Positions 41,488 through 45,090 of a stretch of DNA of 45,090 nucleotides are shown in pieces. The stretch is taken from positions 1 through 45,090 of the forward strand of contig PCCJ01000117.1 of assembly GCA_002731665.1 (NCBI GenBank), read 5' to 3'. Position 1 is the first letter of the stretch, and each line of letters begins with the position of its first letter. The translations under genes were made by a program, and so were the position numbers. Below the pieces are notes generated by a model, which saw only the letters and a program-made list of their open reading frames with translations, ran no database searches and was not told where the DNA came from. The DNA is from Actinomycetota bacterium (GTDB lineage Bacteria; Actinomycetota; Acidimicrobiia; Acidimicrobiales; Poriferisodaliceae).

Positions 41488-43413
41488 TTGCGTTTTTTAA
41501 CTCAACGAAACCGAGTCCAAGAGATAACTGAAGCTCACATTCCTCCACCTGATTGGGTTCAGCCGTGGTGGTTAGCTCGACAACGAGATCCTGAGTCAGG
41601 CGCGTATTATCCAAGCGTTTCCGGTGTCAAAAATGCTGTAGGTAGATCATGGACTCTGATTGGTAATCTTGATAGTGACTATCGGGTAGCCGTTGATAGA
41701 CGAGGGTTGATAGCTGCCCGGCCAGGTTCTTGGTCTTTGGACTGGTGGGTCCGTGCTTCAGAGCAATGGGTGTTTCCGTCAACTCAAGCGGGTACACGGC
41801 AGCGGATAGTGGATGGGTCACCTGTTATTGAGACGACTTTGCGTGTTGCGGGCGGCGATGTAGTCCATCGCGTATATATGGCAAAGGTAGAAGCCGAATC
41901 TGTGGTCTTTGAGATTGAAAATCAAACTACTGGACCAGTAGCACTTGCTTTAGCTATAAGGCCTTATGATCTTCAAGGCGGAGGAATGATCAAGTCGATC
42001 GAACTAGACGAAGACGTAGTTACAGTCGATGGTGTCGCAGCGGTTCGCTTTAGTCGGAACCCGGGCGAGCTAGTCGTAGGTAAAGAAGGCACCGATTGCG
42101 CTGCATTATTGTCCGATGAACTAACCGGTTCTACTGGAGTAGTGTGCCTCAAAGGTAGAGCGAATGCCGCAGCGGTATTCCCGCTGGTACACGGGGCTAC
42201 GTTCAGGGGAGTGCTCCCACGAGAATCGTTAGGCAATAAGAGGGCAATCGATCGATTGCCCTCGGCTCAGCAAGTTGCGAGTGGATGGGGCCAACACGCA
42301 GTAAGCGCCTGTCGAGCGGTAATTCCGGCTGGTCGTTTTGCCGATGCTTTTGATGCTGGCCGCCAAAGTCTGTTGCTGGCTGGTATTGGTAATGATTTGA
42401 GCCCAGCTCCATTCGGCCCTGAAATATCTGCCGAAGACGATTGTGACACGTTGATAGCGATAGCTGAAGCTGGATACGAATCCATGGCCCAAAACGTGTT
42501 AATTGGTCGCGCTCAGCAACAGAACCAACTGGGTTCGGTGAGGCTAAGGAATAAAGACTTTACAGCCGAAACATTGATAGCGATGGAGCGAGCATTCGCA
42601 CTCTCTGCGGACGAAGCACTTATGTACGCACTTTCGGATCTTGCTACTGATGGAGCGCGATGGCTCATAGCCCAGCCTGATGCTGCAAAAGCAATTAGAG
42701 GTTTAGAGGCAGCCTTAGCCCTTCTTCTACTCCTCAAAGCCGATTCAGCGGCCTTTGAGTTAAACAAAATTATCAATAAGTTATTAGATAAACACCCTCA
42801 ACAAAATAATGAAATAGAACAGCCAGGTGCCCCCATCGAAGATGACCGATCGCTAGGAATTGACCTGCTTCGAACTTCGAAGGCAGCTTTCAATAATGTG
42901 GTCAGCGCTCCGGAACTGGCCTTAAGACAGTTGGAAACAGTTCTAGATTACGCTTCGCCGACATGGTCTTGGCCAACCTTTGCTCACCCGAAGCTAAGAA
43001 CAGGAACTGCTGGCACTGGTCATGATTTACGAGTTTCAGCTTGGCTAGTTCGGACCATTAGGAGAATGCTCGTAGATGATTTTGATAGTGAAGCGAAACT
43101 CCTACGTCTAGCAACAGTTTGGCCTGATAGCTGGATAGGTCATGGAGTAGAAGTACACGGTATGCCAACTAGGAACGGAAAAGTGTCCTGGGCAGTACGT
43201 TGGCATGGCGACCGGCCTGCCTTGCTTTGGGAGGTTGAGAATGGTTCAGAAGATTTGGTGATAATGAGCCCTGGGCTTGATCCAGCTTTCCGTGGATCAG
43301 GTCCTCGTGGGGAAGCTTTGTTAACTTTCGATAACCCAGTTGGAACAAAAAATGATATAGATCCTGCTACTCAAGTTACGTTTGTGAATCCAGTCAATGA
43401 CAGTTTTACCTAG
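41488..43413 (+). CDS. Large conserved hypothetical protein, possibly glycosidase-like
   Basis: A 641-residue soluble protein that I cannot name with certainty. Residues about 1-260 look like a beta-sandwich (repeated VVHRVYMAKVEAESVVFEIEN and LALAIRPYDLQGG stretches). About 280-560 are helical with an EDDCDTLIAIAEAGYESMAQN segment and repeated LIAMERAFALSADEALMYAL helices. A beta-rich tail ends at about 641. This order, beta-sandwich then helical barrel, recalls six-hairpin glycosidases such as glucan debranching enzymes, but no catalytic motif is certain. The start is TTG; there is no signal peptide. It is divergent from cofC. Confidence 0.65.
   Translation: MRFLTQRNRVQEITEAHIPPPDWVQPWWLARQRDPESGAYYPSVSGVKNAVGRSWTLIGNLDSDYRVAVDRRGLIAARPGSWSLDWWVRASEQWVFPSTQAGTRQRIVDGSPVIETTLRVAGGDVVHRVYMAKVEAESVVFEIENQTTGPVALALAIRPYDLQGGGMIKSIELDEDVVTVDGVAAVRFSRNPGELVVGKEGTDCAALLSDELTGSTGVVCLKGRANAAAVFPLVHGATFRGVLPRESLGNKRAIDRLPSAQQVASGWGQHAVSACRAVIPAGRFADAFDAGRQSLLLAGIGNDLSPAPFGPEISAEDDCDTLIAIAEAGYESMAQNVLIGRAQQQNQLGSVRLRNKDFTAETLIAMERAFALSADEALMYALSDLATDGARWLIAQPDAAKAIRGLEAALALLLLLKADSAAFELNKIINKLLDKHPQQNNEIEQPGAPIEDDRSLGIDLLRTSKAAFNNVVSAPELALRQLETVLDYASPTWSWPTFAHPKLRTGTAGTGHDLRVSAWLVRTIRRMLVDDFDSEAKLLRLATVWPDSWIGHGVEVHGMPTRNGKVSWAVRWHGDRPALLWEVENGSEDLVIMSPGLDPAFRGSGPRGEALLTFDNPVGTKNDIDPATQVTFVNPVNDSFT
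42240..42263. repeat. 24-bp perfect palindrome inside the gene
   Basis: GAGGGCAATCGA followed directly by its reverse complement TCGATTGCCCTC, with no centre. It encodes residues around NKRAIDRLPSA in the 641-residue protein and contains two overlapping ATCGAT sites. Confidence 0.9.
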
Positions 43414-43465
43414 TGCCTGAGTAGAAAAAACATGATGTAGCGACTTAAAAGTTTAACCTGGGTTA

Positions 43466-44107
43466 ATGGTTAAGAAAGTTTCTGCGCCAACTTTAATTGA
43501 GGAGCGTAAATGTTGGGCTCTCGGTGAAAAAGTAGTCGTTGGCGTTGACGAAGTTGGGAAAGGAGCATGGGCAGGTCCTCTGAGCGTAGGAGCAGTCGTG
43601 GTACCTTCCGATCACCGTCTGAATGGTATTCGTGACTCAAAAATGCTTAGCGCTGAGCAGCGTGAAAAACTATATGAACGCATAGATAAATGGGCGCTAA
43701 CCTGGTCCGTTGGTCATGCCTCGGCGCGAGAATGCGATGAGTTGGGGATGTCGCAGGCACAAATCCTAGCTACTAAACGCGCATTTGAGCTACTAGCGAT
43801 CGAGCCGGATCGAGTTCTTTTAGATGGTAAGTGGAACTACGTAGATTGGGTTCCGTGCACAACCTTGGTTGGAGGAGATGCAAGGTCTTTGTCTATCGCC
43901 GCTGCATCTGTGATGGCCAAAGTAACGAGAGATCGAATCATGATTGCATCCAGTGATAATTATCCCCAATATGATTTTTGTAACAATAAGGGATATCCAG
44001 CTCCTCGCCACCTTGTAGCGTTAGCGGGATATGGTCCAAGTGCTATTCATCGCCGCAGTTGGTCCTATATGAATAATATGGTTTGGTCATCAGAAATTAG
44101 AACTTGA
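43466..44107 (+). CDS. rnhB: Ribonuclease HII
   Basis: A 213-residue nuclease that removes ribonucleotides and RNA primers from RNA-DNA hybrids. The first catalytic pair is in VVGVDEVGKGAWAGPLSVGAVV (Asp28, Glu29), followed by GIRDSKMLSAEQREKLY and the LLDGKWN acidic residue. The SIAAASVMAKVTRDRIM motif and C-terminal NKGYPAPRHLVALAGYGPSAIHRRSW are diagnostic. The family normally reads DEVGRGxxAGP; here the Arg is Lys. Length is typical. The ribosome-binding site is weak. Confidence 0.95.
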   Translation: MVKKVSAPTLIEERKCWALGEKVVVGVDEVGKGAWAGPLSVGAVVVPSDHRLNGIRDSKMLSAEQREKLYERIDKWALTWSVGHASARECDELGMSQAQILATKRAFELLAIEPDRVLLDGKWNYVDWVPCTTLVGGDARSLSIAAASVMAKVTRDRIMIASSDNYPQYDFCNNKGYPAPRHLVALAGYGPSAIHRRSWSYMNNMVWSSEIRT

Positions 44108-44423
44108 ACTTCGAATCAAGAACATCTTTTAGACTGGGAAACTCCAACAGATAAATAATCTAATTTTGAGCAGAGTCTTTAGGGAAATAGAGTCGACGTT
44201 TAGATTTTATGTCAATAGCGAATTGACAAGCAGCTAGATATTTAGGTTGGATGCTTTGAACCCCTGAAAAGTGATGACCACTGTTGTCTAATGTGAGCAT
44301 GTTGATTTTTCTGAACACGTTAGAAACAACACGTAGATACTAATTTTTGTGGAGTTAACCATTCCAAAAATATGAATGTACCAGACTCAATCTCGGCTTG
44401 TTCTCAAAGCTAGTTTGTGGTGG
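44108..44423. other. Intergenic region between convergent genes, nothing clear
   Basis: A 316-base AT-rich stretch between rnhB and the acyl-CoA dehydrogenase gene. I see no protein gene and no strong terminator. TTGACA at about 44224 is a perfect -35 box, but no matching -10 box sits at the right distance (TTGGAT lies 18 bases on). A 5-bp hairpin CTTGA/TCAAG around the rnhB stop (44103-44120), followed by CTTTT, could be a weak terminator. Confidence 0.4.
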
Positions 44424-45090
44424 CTAAGATTTTTGAGTCCCGACTTTGATTTCTTTGAATGGGCTAGTTGTGTCGATACCGGGTTCTTTTGGAAGCCCGA
44501 GCACACGCTCGCCAACGATATTGCGCATAACTTCATCGGAACCGCCCGCGATTCTCATGGCAGGGTGTCCAAGGACGTAGCCAGCCCAAGAGTATGTGCC
44601 CCACTCGCCCGTGTCGGCAACTAATTTTGTCTCCAGCACGTCACTTACAAAGTCACATGTTGCTTGCATCTGTTTCGTTAGGCCCATTTTGGATAAAGAC
44701 ATTTCCGCACCTGGAGTTTTACCGGCCTTCAGAGCATCCATCGTGCGGGTGTTCGACCAAGCAAGTACCTTACCGTAAGTGTAAATGTTCATTAATTGTT
44801 GTCGAGCGAGCGCATCTTGGGTTTTGCCGTAGTGACGTAACATAGCGCTTAATTTGGTGTAGCTGCCACCAGTGCCGCCGCTACCAGACCCAATTGAGGC
44901 TCTCTCGTTCATTAAGGTAGTGAGGGCGACGCCCCAACCTTTGTTAATGTCACCAAGCCGATGAGTATCAGGGATACGCACATCGGTAAAGTAAACCTCA
45001 TTAAAATTAGTGCCGCCTGTCATCTGGCGAAGTGGCCTTACCTCCACGCCTTCTGCATGCATGTCGACTACAAAACCAGTTAGACCTTGA
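44424..45090 (-). CDS. Acyl-CoA dehydrogenase, 5' part beyond the window
   Basis: The visible 222 residues are the C-terminal half of a FAD acyl-CoA dehydrogenase, which introduces the 2,3-double bond in acyl-CoA during fatty-acid or related degradation. The frame is open to the window edge and reads QGLTGFVVDMHAEGVEVRPL, so the ATG at 45062 is internal. Motifs: RPLRQMTGGTNFNEVYFTDVRIPD, LTTLMNERASIG and the C-terminal flavin-binding GGSDEVMRNIVGERVLGLP. The last part resembles the large-subunit type (about 390-400 residues). Substrate chain length is unknown. Confidence 0.95.
   Translation of the reverse strand, partial: QGLTGFVVDMHAEGVEVRPLRQMTGGTNFNEVYFTDVRIPDTHRLGDINKGWGVALTTLMNERASIGSGSGGTGGSYTKLSAMLRHYGKTQDALARQQLMNIYTYGKVLAWSNTRTMDALKAGKTPGAEMSLSKMGLTKQMQATCDFVSDVLETKLVADTGEWGTYSWAGYVLGHPAMRIAGGSDEVMRNIVGERVLGLPKEPGIDTTSPFKEIKVGTQKS

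Noticed and set aside
44376..44845. Open frames on the plus strand over the acyl-CoA dehydrogenase gene
   Set aside because: They are antisense to a well-supported gene and lack family features.
1..45090. Mobile elements, phage genes or CRISPR arrays
   Set aside because: No transposase, integrase or phage structural motif, no regularly spaced repeats, and no long direct repeats flanking any segment were seen.

Overview
The window reads as one continuous stretch of chromosome from a free-living actinobacterium with a compact genome and moderate GC (mid-40s percent by eye, not computed). An aquatic member of the Acidimicrobiia fits best. Evidence for an actinobacterium: a PafB/PafC WYL pair, a CofC/FbiD enzyme of coenzyme F420 synthesis, mycothiol-type MDMPI/TIGR03086 proteins, a GatCAB route to Gln-tRNA, and many GTG/TTG starts with very short gaps. 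The class-level assignment is inference. I found no phage, transposase, CRISPR or plasmid functions.

Layout. 1-4451: 3' part of gatB, a DUF4332 gene, a MATE exporter and a PQQ-type sugar dehydrogenase. 4452-8047: a structured leader, then ilvB-ilvN-ilvC. 8248-12178: serC, divergent from an aspartate aminotransferase gene and serA. 12214-15711 (minus): greA, alpha/beta hydrolase, leuC, leuD. 15712-21609: a second structured leader, then leuB-cimA-unknown-two MDMPI-like genes-gltX. 21706-28316: tRNA-Gln(CUG), a third structured leader, livG-livF-livH-livM, a terminator, a second livH-livM pair, an intergenic stretch with an orphan terminator, and tRNA-Glu(CUC). 28510-34320: acyl-CoA ligase, glpD (convergent), pafB-pafC, an acyltransferase. 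34356-39476: an EEP-fold hydrolase divergent from another acyl-CoA ligase, an SPPY-type DNA methyltransferase coupled to a small unknown gene, and a TauE-type exporter. 39661-45090: an HU gene, a PIG-L deacetylase with cofC, a 641-residue protein of unknown role, rnhB, and the 3' part of an acyl-CoA dehydrogenase gene.

How the genes work together. The first half is a branched-chain and serine amino-acid block. IlvBN and IlvC make the keto-acid precursors of valine and isoleucine. CimA, LeuCD and LeuB can form 2-oxobutyrate by the citramalate route, and LeuCD and LeuB also serve leucine synthesis. SerA and SerC make phosphoserine. A Liv-type ABC importer follows. GltX, tRNA-Gln, tRNA-Glu and GatB are parts of one system for making Glu-tRNA and Gln-tRNA.

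The most interesting signals are regulatory. The leaders of ilvB, leuB and livG each contain an RNA domain closed by a perfect 7-9 bp long-range stem. The ilvB and leuB leaders also carry tiny ORFs rich in Ile, Val and Leu. Other points of note are a SPPY methyltransferase with an unexplained C-terminal domain, an unusually long LivM, a 24-bp perfect palindrome inside a gene, and a hairpin directly in front of the HU ribosome-binding site.
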